Both the position numbers and the translations under genes were made by a program. The notes under the pieces are model-generated. The model saw only the letters and a program-made list of their open reading frames with translations. It was not told the DNA's origin and ran no database searches. Positions 1-13,100 of a stretch of DNA of 64,000 nucleotides are shown here, piece after piece. This stretch comes from Ursus arctos (Eukaryota > Chordata > Mammalia > Carnivora > Ursidae). The stretch is from contig NW_026622908.1 in the NCBI RefSeq assembly GCF_023065955.2, positions 48,209,367-48,273,366 on the forward strand. Direction: 5' to 3'. The first letter of the stretch is position 1. Every line of letters begins with the position of its first letter.

Positions 1-1115
1 CAGGTCGGAGGTCCCCTCAGCAGCCCCCGCGCCCCGGAGCTCGAGCCCGCTGGAGGAAGGCCCCTGAGAGGGCTCGGGCTCCGTCCCAAAGACAGTCTCC
101 ACCGTGTAGGAGGTGACGCAGCGCACAGTCTGCAACGTTGGGGCCTTTGGGCTATTGATGGAGATGGTGCGTGTGATCTCAGAGGGCAGGAGGCCAGAGC
201 CCAGGCGCTCAGGGCTGCTGCCGGCAGAACTGGAGTCGGAGCCTGTGGGGTCAAAGGGGTCGTAGATCTCACTCTTGAGCTGTTTGGTCTTCCTGATGGA
301 GAACAGGGGCGAGGGGTTCTCTTTCCTTTGCACCTTATTGTCGACAGGCCGGAACGTGTTACAAAAGCCAGGGTTGCAGAGTCTGCCGGAATGTGCCGTG
401 TTCCCGGGAATATTGATCCTGAAGCTCTCGAAGGTCGAGCTGACACCCTTCCCCTTCGAGGGTCCCAGCGAGGCAGGGGACTGGGAGCCGCCCCCTGAGT
501 GCGGGCCAGGCTCTTGTGGGCCCCTGCTGCTGGGTTCGCCCTCTGCTCGGGCACCATGGCCAGGCTGCCCAGGGCCCTCCCTGCCCGTGAGCCGGCTGAT
601 GCAGGAGCTGGGGATCTCAGCACGCTGCTCGCTGGTGGGGGCCACATCCCCCTGTCTGCCACCGCTGTCCTCCCTCCTGACCTTTGGTATCCTTGGTAGC
701 TCAGAGATGTCGGGCCTCCTGGGAGCTGGCTTCAGGGCCTGGCCCAGCAGCACGCCGGCAGGTGGCAAGTGAGAACAGCTACCAGAGGTCTTTGAGGATG
801 CAGAGCTGGGGGGCAGAGTGTGCCGGCCGTCACCATCACATCGGGGCTTGTCTCTCGGCTTTAAGCCAGGCCCGCACACGCCTGACAGGTTCTGAGTGTG
901 ACCGGACGGAGGGGTCACTGACGAGTCCAGTCTCACAGTCGCCCCAGCCGTGAGCGCGGGGACACGGGAGGGCGCTGGCCCGCCATAACAGCTCAGCCCC
1001 ACGCTCTGCAGCCCACTTCCTGAGTGTGGCGCTCTGGGCTGCAGGCAGGCCCCAGGCCCAGGGAGCTTCCCTGCTTGGGACAAGCCGCCTGTGCTCCGAG
1101 GGAAGGAAACAGGTG
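1..1115 (-). other. PHRF1: PHRF1 large exon, 5' portion (371 codons in window)
   Basis: The acceptor TGTCTTTCAG ends at 1116. The frame stays open to base 1 and the exon clearly continues off the left edge. The text includes PRRPDISELPRIPKVRREDS, SCISRLTGREGPGQPGHG, STFESFRINIPGN, PSPLFSIRKTKQLKSEIYDP, FDPTGSDSSSAGSSPERLG and PSEITRTISINSPKAPT. These match the centre of human PHRF1. It is low-complexity Ser/Pro/Gly-rich and probably disordered. Codon use is GC-rich and unbroken. Confidence 0.95.
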
Positions 1116-4100
1116 CTGAAAGACAAGAGGGCGAGTGGCCATCAGTCCCCACCACCCCCTTTATGAAGCGCAGTCCATTGTCTCACTCAGATCACAATGG
1201 CTTTCTCCTAAAAGCTGTGCTTTTAAACGCCTATTCCCGGGGCATCTGGGTGGCTCAGTTGGTGAAGCATCTGCCTCCGGCTCAGGTCATGATCCCACGG
1301 TCCTGGGATCGAGCCCTGTGTCGGGCTGGGGCTCCTGCTTCTCCCTCTGCCTCCGCCCCCCTGGCTCGTGCGCCTGCTCTCTCAAATAAATAAATAAATA
1401 AATGCCTATTTCCACTTGCTCCCTGAGCTAGGCCTCTGTGCACCTGGGGGCCCGGGGACAGTGCCTGGGGCTCACTTGCCACTGTGGGTACTTTCTCTTG
1501 TGTTTCACAGTTGTGCTCTGTGGCCACGGAAAGTGCCCCTGCCAGTTACAGATGCTTGTCACAAAGGGGGGGGGGGGCCAGGAGGGGCACAGCCTACCCC
1601 ATCCTCCACGGCTGGGCAACCCCCACCACAGAAACCTTCCAGGGCCTGGATACATGGGGGAGGGCTGCACAGGGGCTGGTTCCATGGCTCTGTGAGAACA
1701 CACACCAGCCACATTACGGCCATGGAGGGTCTGTGGGCTGGCCCTGAAACCCTGTCGTCACCTAAACCATCAGCCTGTAAACTCCATTCAAAAAGGCACG
1801 AAGAATTAATGGAGCAGAACTCAGAAAACTGGGGGCGCCTGGGTGGCACAGCGGTTAAGCATCTGCCTTCGGCTCAGGGCGTGATCCCGGCGATCTGGGA
1901 TCGAGCCCCACATCAGGCTCTTCTGCTATGAGCCTGCTTCTTCCTCTCCCACTCCCCCTGCTTGTGTTCCCTCTCTCGCTGGCTGTCTCTATCTCTGTCG
2001 AATAAATAAATAAAATCTTAAAAAAAAAAAAAAAAAAGAACTCAGAAAACTGCGCCCCTTCACGTCCATCTTGAACTGAGAAGGCACTCAGTCCCCCAAC
2101 TGTCTCATCTACTGCTCGCTCAGAAACAGGGAGAACCGGTGGGTCACATGACCCCCGCAGCGTCCCGGAGTGTCAAGGCAGAGAGGGTGTCCCCGCGGAC
2201 ACTGCTGGGCTTTGTGCAGCAGCCACCTCACCTGCTCTCTTGGCGCTGAGGGAGCCGTCCCGGTGGATGATGACGTCCGCGCCATTCATCATCAGGAGGG
2301 TCTGGCCCGACAGGATGCTCCCCACCAGGTCTGGGACGGGCGCCTCGTCCACTTCTGGCTCAGGTGCCGTAGCAGGAACGCTCCTCCTGCAGGTGCAGAC
2401 CCACTGCTGCCTCCCCAAGCCCAAGACCCTCGAGCCAGGCAGGTGCCCCCCCAGCTCCCCGGCACCCCCCAGGTCCAGGCTGCCATACGTAGAAGAGGCT
2501 GCCTGCTGGGCCCCCAGATGTGGAGCACATCAGACCATCCAGCAGCTCTGACAACAGGAAAGCAGGCTGTTTGGAGGTGAAACCATCTGATGCTTCTGAT
2601 CCCCACTGCCACCAACAGCAAGGCTGTTAACCGGTGTCACTGGGTTGCTGGTTTGTTTGATGGTGAAACAGAAGGAAACAATCCAGCCAGGGGGTGGCAG
2701 TGCCAACAGCAGCTCCATGGCAGAGGGGGACAGAGGCGGCCTAAGCACACGTGGCTACTCGCCCCCGGCTGGCGCCCGGCAGACCGTGGCCCGCCACTCC
2801 ATCCTCATGCCCTCGACTGCAGCACTTCCTCCCGGGCTAGGAGGAGCACCAGGCCAATTTGGAGCCCCGCTGGCCCCACCCCAGCACACACCTGGAGAGC
2901 CCCATGGCCACGGGCCTGGCCACAGGCCGGTGAGAACGCAGCGCTGACTGGGACAGAACCCTCCGCTTGGCGCTCAAAGGGGAAGCAGGGTTCGCAGACT
3001 GCTCTTCACTGCTGGCGAGAACACACGGGCCAAAGGAACGGTGACCCCACACAGAAGGCCCAGGGAGACCCCCGGCCCCTCCTCAACTGCACACATGGCA
3101 GCACCTGTGCCCCCACACTGAACATGGGACCCACGGAGTGGCTTCCTGTTGGCAAGTGCCCAAGCCTCTGAATGGGCACAGGGCAGGTGGAGCACACGTG
3201 CAAGATAGACCTTTCTCCACGTGAGCAGATGAGAATGTATAGAGTTCTACACACCACCTACGTGAGTCTGAAAAGGAGTCAGGAATCGTCACCCTCATGG
3301 TACAAACACAAAATCTGAGGCCACTGCCAATGTAGAAAAGAGGGAGGTCCCCCTGCAGTTACCTGTCAAAGGGGTCCAGCTCATAGGGATCTCCGAAGAG
3401 CGACAGAGAGGCCACTCCGATGTCTGCACGCATCAGCCCCAGAGAGGGGTCTGCTGGCTTGTGCACAGACGGGATGCAGGCTCCGCAGGCCGGACCCCGG
3501 AGGCCCAGCGTCCGTGCAATGCGGGAGCGAGCTGTGGCTTCATTCTGAACCGAAGTCCCAGAGGGAAAGGAATGATGAGCAAGACGGGAGCTAAAGGCTC
3601 CAGAAACACCACGCAGCAAGCTGCGTAAATGCCACACCAGAGCCCAAGGGCTTCACGTGGGTAATGGTAACATTCTAAAGGTGTTACGCCAACAGAGCTA
3701 ACGAACACATCCCAACATCCCCCATCTACACACCGCAGAAGCACCTGCAGGAACCGGGCACACCCGCTGCAGGCCGTGTTCGATTCTGAGCACAAATTCA
3801 CAAGCAGCAGGACCAACACCTGCGGAGGGGTGCTGAGGGGACCCGCAGGTGTGCCACCAGCGCCCACGTGTGGCCATCCCTCCAGGAATTCCGCCGGAAT
3901 AAACCACCAAAGCAGCTGCTCACATACTCCATGTAAAACGGAAGCGTAGGCTTCCATAAGCGTAAACTGTACGCATTTACATTCATCAGGCAATGACAAC
4001 AATTTTGGGTATAAATTCCCATATGGATGCGGCAAACACCTGAACGATGGCCACAACTGAGCTCTTTATGTTTCACGCATTAACGTGCTTTCAGCATCCC

Positions 4101-7100
4101 TCCCCGGAGCTGCAGTGAGGACAATACTTTGGAGCAGGGACATGCGACACGGGCTGCACACACACAAGGAGGGGCCCCACGCTGAAAACCTGGTGGCCAG
4201 AGAACTGGAGGACGAGGAACAGCCTCAAGTGGGCAGTGCTCACAGGTGACCCACTCCAGTACCTCCGGCAGGACAAGACCACTCAGGCTGAAAACCCAGT
4301 CGCACGTCCCAGCCGGCATCCCTCTCTCGACTCTCCCCCACCCTCCCAGCTCCCAGTGGGCTCCCACACACCAGCTAACAACCCGCTCGCCTCCCTGACA
4401 AGCTGGTGGCCATGGCCCTGCTGCCTCCACACCCTCTGGCCTGCCTGACCCTCTGCACGGGGCCCACCCCTCGGATGCCAGGAGTCATACACAACCCCTC
4501 AGGACGTCCCGCTCCAAAGGGTCCTGGAAAATCTCTTGTCCCAGCCCCATCTTCAATGTGTGCTGCAGAAATGTTCATTTTCATCAGGGGATCTCTAAGT
4601 CAATACAGAACAAGGAGGCTTTTTCTGTGCATCCCACCACCTGGCTGCACAAGGGAACTGACCCGCACAGTGGGAACACTACCCTCCAAGGCTACCTTTG
4701 ACTTTCTCCCTTTTCTCTTCTTCACGCGACTCTGACGTCTCTTAGCCCCTGTCCCGGAGCTCCTGCTTTTCACAGACGATCTGGACTGCGTCTTCCTTCT
4801 TCCCGACACTTTCTTCCGTCTTCCTACAAAAAGCACTTTGAGAATCTGTGCTTTCCTGTGTGCCCTGCGGCCCCCCGCCCAGCCCGTGGGCGTCCCCCCA
4901 AGGATGCACCGTACAACTGGTACACAGACAACTGTGTGCACTGGCTTGGGGTTGTTACACGGAGAAATAAGCCATAATTTAAAAACCAGTGTCTCCCCAT
5001 GGAGGAGCGAGAGGGGGAAGGAAGGCAGTGCAGAGCAACATGCACACCCGACTTCTGTCACCAGGAAATATTTCACATCGTCACGTAACAAAACGAAATG
5101 AAAAACCAACCAACCAACCCTGATGGTCCGGAGTAAAATGAAACAAATGGCCCCGGGCGTGTGTCCACTTGATCTAACCACAGAGCACCTATCACGCAAC
5201 TCTACCAACAGGTCCTAAAGCTTAAACCGCACAAACACCGGGGCTCAGCCCTGGTCAGTCACCTCAGGGACGCTACCACGGGCTCAAGGGGGGCCCTCAT
5301 TCCGTGACGCTCCAACACGCCCTGGAAACCCACAGGGGCTTCAGCGTGGAAGGAGCGGACTGCACGGAGACGGAGCGATCGGCCCTCGTGACGTATGCCA
5401 TTAACACATCACACGTATCTAAATCCGTGAGTTCCGAACGCGGCTGACAACCCGAACTGAGCTCGGCGCAGGGTGCTACTTGCACCTCGGTGCTTCTGAG
5501 AAGCAAACCAAGGCCTGGATCTTCGTTGTCCCCAAACCCCGCAGGACCGGGAAGCAGCCGGCGCGGGAGGAAAGCCTCTCCTCGCCTTCCTCCGTGAGGT
5601 CACGGGGCTGAGTGCGGAGCACCACAAGCAGGCAGGCGACTTGCAAACACAGATCCAGACAAGAGTCCGGCTGAAGCCGAGGGACCTTGGGCTCTGCTGA
5701 CAGGCTGCAGGCAGGTGAGCATGGCCCGTGGGCCGCCAGACTGGGAGGGGCGCGGACGGCCACCTGGCTCCCTCCACGGTCAAGAGCAGGGACACTCACC
5801 AGGCACAGCCCCCAGTGCTGCATGGATCTTGTTCAGTCTGGATTCAAATAAACTAGGGTTTAAAATTCTATCACATTTATGACACAATCAGAACCTTCGA
5901 CACGGACACGCTATTTCACGGCGTGAGGAATCACCGTTCACCTTCTCAGGTGGCACGAGGGCACTGCGCTTCAGTTGAAAGAAAAAAAGACTGCGTCTTT
6001 CAGAAACACATAAGGTATCTCCAGGTAAAACGACGATGACATGAAGGGTCTGCTTCCAAATAGTGTGGGAGGGAGCAGGTGAGGGTGCAGAAGTGAAGTG
6101 GAGGCCACAGGACGGCTGAGTGGGGATTCACTATTCGATTCTCCCTATGCCTCCAAAGGTTTGACAGAAGTCTGTAAAAACAAAAAATTCACCAGCAAAG
6201 CCAAAATAAAACAAAGCAAAAAACCAAAGAAGACCCCAAAATCAAAAACCACCAGGCAAAATGAAGTCAATAAAGCATAACCAAGGACAGAAGCACTATT
6301 CTCAGCTGCCTGAGCACAGGTAACGGGGGTGCGGCCTGTCCTTAGTGGGGTACGCGCTGGGGACAAAAGGAAACCCTTCTGGTCCCGCCTCGAACCACAG
6401 CGCTGGCAAGACCTGAAGGTGTTATTCTGAGGCCGTTCTCTGGGGGACGGAGACGGGGTGAGCAGCGGGCGGCAGGAGCTAGCACTGAAACGTGGGACTT
6501 CTGACACGAGAAACTAGAGACGCAGATGGGAAACGAGAGGTAAACCCTTTATAGCCTTCACATGAAGTCAACGCCGGCGCGGTGGGTCTCCCAGCTCTGC
6601 CCCACCCTTGGCACAGCACAGGCACAGCGCGGCCGCTCCGCATTTCCACCAGCGACAGAGCCGGACAGCACTGGGTCCCGGCCCGGCAGTGGGGACACAG
6701 GGCAAGGCAGGGCACGTCACACAGAGCCCACGGTCACAACACAGGCCCACAGGCACGGCGCAGACAGCAACCATCCCCAGGGCTGGGGAGGACGTACGGC
6801 ACTCGGCTCTCGTGCTGCTGATGGGGGTGGAGAACCATGTAACCTTAGCCGCACCTTTACCCAATGAGCCCACGGTCCGGTCTTCCCCTTCCCCAAGAGA
6901 AACCAAACACCTGCTGCGAGACACTGATTCAAGGCCATTCAGAACATCCGCAGCATCTCTGTCTGTAATAGCCTTGCACAGAGCACAACCCAAGTGACCC
7001 CGGCAGGAAACCGCATCAACAAATTGTGGCGTGCTCGTGTAATGCTGATGTTCCTCGACAACAAACAGGAACAAATCAATCACGGACACACAACTACACC

Positions 7101-10100
7101 GCTGAGTGACAACCCAGCACACGCGTTCAAGATCTCACGAACGTCTTGTTACACAAAGTCTGAAAACAGGCAAAACTAACGTCTAGTGCGAAGAAGGATG
7201 CCAGAGCTGCGCCGGGGGCACCGGCTGGGAAGGGCTGGGCTGGGTGGGGTGGGAGTCCTCGCTGTCAAACCTGCATCAATACAGTTGATGCCAAAAGACC
7301 TCAGATCCGCGAGGCCACAGTGACTTAAACGGATGACCGACGGGGAGAAGGAGAGCTCTCCATAGGAGCCCAGGCCAACTGAAGAATGGCGCAAGAGCCT
7401 GACGCTCGAAGCCACCGCCACGCTCGGCGGGGAGGACGTGTGTGAGGACCTGGACACGCGCCACCCCAGGGCTTCTCCCCAGAAGGTACCTACTGACACC
7501 AGGCAAGGATGGGACTTACTAGGACAAAATCACCAGAACAAACACAGAAAAGGACAAGAAACCAGTGGATTAATCATTTCAACAGCTCCCACAGAGAAAA
7601 GCCCAGAACAGGGTCTTCCTGGTACACTGTTGCATTCAGGGGGAAAAGGGGCAGTCCTGCCAAAAAGTCCTGCGGAACGCTTCCTGACCAAACACGGCTC
7701 GGCGGAGTCGCCCGGATGTGCACGCACAGACCTCACGGCCTGCGGTGGCTGTTCAGACAGACAGAGCACATCAGACCCGCCTGGCCTGGAGGAGCTTCCG
7801 TGCGGTATTTCTGTGACCTGAAAAACCAGCTTGCAGAACCTGACGTGGCTCTAGGGGTGAAGCTCCTGGGGGGCGAGCACGTGGCCTGCTGCTTCTTAGG
7901 GACATACGCACACAGCCCGCAGCCGAGCCACCACACCTGGGCTTACCTGCTCTCCTCCTGCGCTTGGCAGGGGCTCGGGGCGCCACAGGGCGCTGATACA
8001 CAGCAGTGCTCAGACCAGCAGCGACGGCCTCGATGGTCTCGTCCAGCAGAGAAGACATCAGGTACCGTGGGACATGCTACATGGCAAGGGGGGGTGCCGT
8101 CAGCGGGGTGATCGCCCTCGGGCTTCTCATGCATCTCCCTGTGCCTCGCAGAGAACTCCGGGCAGGATCCCAGCAGGGGCGGCACCACCTGGGAGGCCTG
8201 GAGAGGCCCCGTGCCAGCCCTCGCCAAGCTAACCACAGAAGCTGGCTGCCCTCAGCCTAGCGGGTGTCCCTTTCTTGCTTCTGACAGGAAGAGCTGAGAG
8301 CTTCCTGCAGGCACTAGGGGCCCTGGGAGGGCCTCCTGAGAAGCAAGTGCGGGGCGAGGATGAAGGATGAGGGTGAGGCAGGCGGTGAGGAGAGGACCCC
8401 ACAGCCAGGGCCGACTCAGCTCGCCGTGCTGGTGCAGAGCGGGCTCACATGGCAAAGGGGGGGGCACGGCACAGGCTGGGAGCCAGGAAGGAAGAAATCA
8501 AGAGATGGGACACGGGGCACTGGGTGCACACAGGAGGAAGTGAGGAAGGACTGCAGGCATCTGTGATGGGGGCATGGGGTACCAGCCCCCACAAAGTCCT
8601 CCGAGCCCCTCTCCATCAGCCCGACGCTTTCCCTGGGTAAGCAGCCAGACTTCAGAGAAAGCTGTCACTGCCCCTCCCAGTGCTGCCCGTGGCCGGTGTT
8701 GCTACAGGGGGCAGGACTGGCACCCTCAGCCTCGTGCACACCCACCTGGATCCTCCTGGCAGTGGAGATCCGGTTCCGGTTCACGGTTGCTCGGACCCTC
8801 TCGCTCTGCCGTGTCCTGGCGATAGCACGGGTCCTCCCTGCATGGGGCCGAAGCCGGCTGGTGGTGGGCACCACATCAGCCAAGAGCAGGGAGACCTCCT
8901 CCTCACTCACAGGACCTGCATCTGGGAAGAAAGAAAATCCTGCACCGATTTTCTGTGGCCGATGGCATCTCCCCAGGGCCTGCGCTGCCCTGAATCAACA
9001 GACCCCACATACAGCCATACAGCTGCCCTGACAGAAAGCCCTACAAGTTCTCCCCGAAGAAGAGAAGCCCCTCTGAGCGCTCCCGGCCCGGGAGGGAGGT
9101 GGTGCCTTACCAGCAGCGGGAGCAGCTCCAGGCGCGGCACATTCTGGACAGAACCATTCATCTACTGGCACCTCCTGGAGAGGAGGGTCCAAACATTCCA
9201 TGTGGTACCTACAGGACCAAGAGGGTGGCAGACAAGTGTTTCAGCATCACCGTTACAACCGAGTGAGCCACCGACAGCCACCAAACGTGTCCCAAGACTG
9301 TAATGCCGGTGCAACAGACTGAGTTGTGTCCCCCCCAGGCCGTGTGTTGAAGCCCTAATGCCCAAAGTGACTGCATTTGGAGATGGGGTCTCTGGGCAGG
9401 GCGGGGCGGTTGTGAGGTTAAATGAGGTCCTGAGGGTGGGGCCCTGACCCATGTACCAGGGTCCTCAGGAGAGCGAGGGACCCAGTGCTCCCTCTCCCCA
9501 GTGGAGGAAAGGCCACAAGCACATAGCAGGAAGGTACTCCCGGCTGCCTGGAACATCTCACCAGACCTGACCCTGGGGACACTGCTCAGAGGTCCATGTA
9601 CATCAGACAAGGAGACACTAGGCTGCTATGTTCCTGCAGTCCTTCCCCAGGCATGTTGGGCGTCTCTGCCCTCCAAAGGGGGCCCAATGGTCCCTGAACC
9701 CTCCACAGGAGGCCTCCTGCGTGGAGGGACTGACTTAAGTTGCGAAGTGACCCAGGGCAGCTCTGTCCTGTGGGGAACACGTGGCTGACCGTGGCAGGTG
9801 TCTTGCACCTGCCTGCACCTGGAGGCTCATCTCTGGTTGGTTATGAGACCTCAGCTTGTCCTTCCCCACCCCATCGTGACTCGGCAGCCCTAAGAATTTC
9901 AAATGTTGGCACTGCACACGTCACAATGCAGTCTGAGGGGCTAACGGAGAAAGGGAGGTTTTGTTCGCTGAGTAGACGAAAATGTGGCCCAAGCAGGGTC
10001 TTCCAGTTGCTTCGATCCAGCCTTCAAGGACAGCAGTTTGGGAAGAGTCACTTAACTGCTGGCATGGGCTGCCCGTGCCAGCCTTCTCCAAGCCTCATGC

Positions 10101-13100
10101 CAAGACCCCACACAGCCCTGAGCCAGACAAAAACCCATGTGGACACCCCACTACCTCCCTGAAGACTGGAGTCCCGATTCAGTGCAGCTTCACAACCACG
10201 TACTGCTCACAGTGCTGGAGTGTGAGTGTCCAGTGAGCCAGGACAGGGGGAGACCCTCGCCCGTGAGCCCCTTGCTGGGACCTCACATGAGGACCACAGG
10301 GATGGAAGCGCGGGCTAGGGAGGCCCTTCCTGGAATGTAGCCCAGCAAGCCCAGGACAGCGTCGAGTCCTGGGGAGCACCCCAACACCCCAAGTAGATCC
10401 CAGCCTCAGAAGACCCTTCCCTACGTGGTCTCAGGAATAGAATCAAGAATTCTGCAGCTTCTCACAAAGCATTCCAACATGGTTCACTTGATGTTCTCCT
10501 CGGCCAAGTTCCAGGGCCTCGAGTGGAGGCCGCCAGTGTGACAGGAGCCCGGCCCGGCCAGTCTGCATCAAGTGCAGCCTCTCCACGGGGAAGACTGGTT
10601 ATGGACTCACACTGAGAGAGGGCCACATCAGTGGCCACCAGGATGGGGGCGAAGCTCCCATGCTGAGCACAGCGCTCTGCGGGGCAGGCGTAGCCCCCCA
10701 GAACCGACCCCTGCCTGCAAGGAAGCCGCAGCGATGGGACGCGGGGACGTCCTCAGTGGTTTCCCTAGTGACCAAATACCTATACGTTAAATTGCAAATT
10801 TAAAAAAATCAGAGACAATCTGTACCTTACTTCCTGTAACAGTGAAAGGATCGGTTATACACATTCATGCATCTATAGCCTTGTGATTCCACTTCCAAGA
10901 GGAAAGGAGTAGTTTCTGACTTGACTGTTAAAGATACAAGACGATGACAGGAAGACTCAGCACGGGGCACATACGAACAGTGTAAGGGCGCCTGGATGGA
11001 CAAGATCACTCTATTTATCAGTCTTAGTGTTTTAGATTCATCAAGATTTTTATATACTTCAGTTGCCTGTTACCTGCTAATTAATTCAAGCACACAAAAA
11101 AGAAAAATCAATACATTAAATTTATGAATGTACCTTACAACAGTAAGAAAAAAAAATTAACGAAGTTCTAAAAAATCCCTAAAAGTCACCGTCTAGTTAT
11201 TAGGATTAAGAACGACCCTGGCGTAAAGAATTGAGCACCGTGGGCCCAATTCAAAAGTGGCAGGAAAACAACAAGACCTTGTGATCAAACGTTCCAACAG
11301 CCTCACCCGGGCTCACCAGCCACCTTGGAGACCACCAGAAGGCACCTAAGTCTGGCATCCAGCTGGAGGGCCCTGGGCTGCAGAGGTGAGGCCAGTGACA
11401 AGCACCACAGACAGTCCTTCCCACCTCGAATGGCCTCTCCTGCTGCATCCAGCTGTTCCAGGCCAGAGCGCCCACAAACACAGGGGAAGGACTGGTTTTG
11501 CATGCGAGCCGAGCTGAGTGCTGAGCTGCCCACCAGCCCCGGGACCCAGGAGGCTGTATTTCCTCAGCTTCCTGCCTGCACTCTGTCAAGGCAGTAAACT
11601 AGGCACAGGGATGGTAAGAGCAGAGACTGGCTTTGAGGGTTTGCAGGACACCCAAGGCACCCCTCTCCTGTCCTCCAGACTCATAGCAACCAATGAGCTG
11701 CGAGCAATCAGACAGGACAATTCCCAGGGCCCCCAGCTGGAGCATCCCATTAGTGGAGCGTTCACAAGGCACGCATGCAGGCAGCCACTCGTGAGAGGGG
11801 AGACCAGATAGAGTGTGTGAGTCGAGAGGGTGGCTCCGGAGAGGTAGGGTCCTGGGAGCTGCCTGAGAAAGGTAAACGCACAGTGTGTGGCATTTGTCTG
11901 GGGAGTGAGCATGTGGCAAACTGAGCTCCACGCAGGAGGCACTGGGTAGGGAGGCCTTGGGCAGGGTCAAAGCCAGGGCCAGTGTGCAAAAGGGACAAAC
12001 TCGAGCACCTCCAAGGCCAGCTCTGGGCCATCAGGGCTCGGGACCTCTTGCCTTGTGCTGCTTCTCAGCCCAACCCTCAAAAGGGCTACCTATTGCCCAA
12101 GACGAAGTTCCAGACCTGCCAGCCTCATGGGATTCTCTCATTGCCACCTCTACCCCGAGAGGCTGCCACAACCCCTCACCGCAAGCTTACAGCATTAGAA
12201 TTCTGCAGACATTCAGCGACAGCCCCGCGGGGATCCCTGAGAAGAGGAACCTTGACGGAAGGAGGCCGGGGAAAGGCTCCAGGAGCCAGGACCTGCAGAA
12301 CACGGGGTCACCCGACCTCACAGAAGGCAGGGTCCCGCACACGTCCTCTGCCTGGGCCTCTGGGCCTGCTGGCTGGCCCCACAGCCCCCACTTCTCGTGT
12401 TTCCCCGGCTTCTGTCTTGATGCATCACGTGCATCTCTCTAAGTAGCCTCAGAGTATTTGGGGGAACAGGCAGAGGGTACACATAGTGGTGAATAAAAGA
12501 GCCTGGGAGGCCTGCTGGCTACCACGAAGCGGCCTGGGACTCAGGTGTTCCAAACACAGGGCGCTTGGCCTCAGTGACCACAGCAGCAAACAGCTGTGGG
12601 TCTGAAGCACAGAACAGCATTCCCACGGGACTGCCCTCTAACAGGTTCATTTAAATGCCAGTCTCAGAGGCTGGGCTCGGCAGTTCAGAGTGACTTCCCA
12701 CTCGTCAGGGACTCGGGACAGAAGTGGCTTCCAGAGCTGCTGTGAGGGGGGACCCCATGCTCACCCGGCGTCACAGCCGTCACAGAGGAGCAGACGGTCC
12801 TCCCGGTCACTCCTGCCGCACACCTCACAGAAGGTTGGGTCTTCCTCCTCGTCGTCTCCCGCTCTGGCGTTCTCCACCGGAATCTGAAAGCAGAAAAGCC
12901 CTGCTGGTCACATGGCAGGTGAAGCCCGACCTGCAGAGCCAAAGCAGACCGAGCAGCTTCTCCCCCACAGGAAGGTCCCAAAGCAGGGTGCACTGGGGGG
13001 GACAAGCCAGGACACCGGCGCTGGACACGTGAAGAGGGAAGCAGGATAAAACCAGGAGGCTTTTCTCCTCTCAAGAACCGCCGTATGACCAAGCAAAGAC

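Noticed and set aside
275..772. 165-codon plus-strand frame at the left edge
   Set aside because: Antisense shadow of the large PHRF1 exon, which has clear protein similarity on minus.
10985..11000. GGGCGCCTGGATGG resembling a SINE head
   Set aside because: Only about 14 bases match and no SINE body or tail follows.
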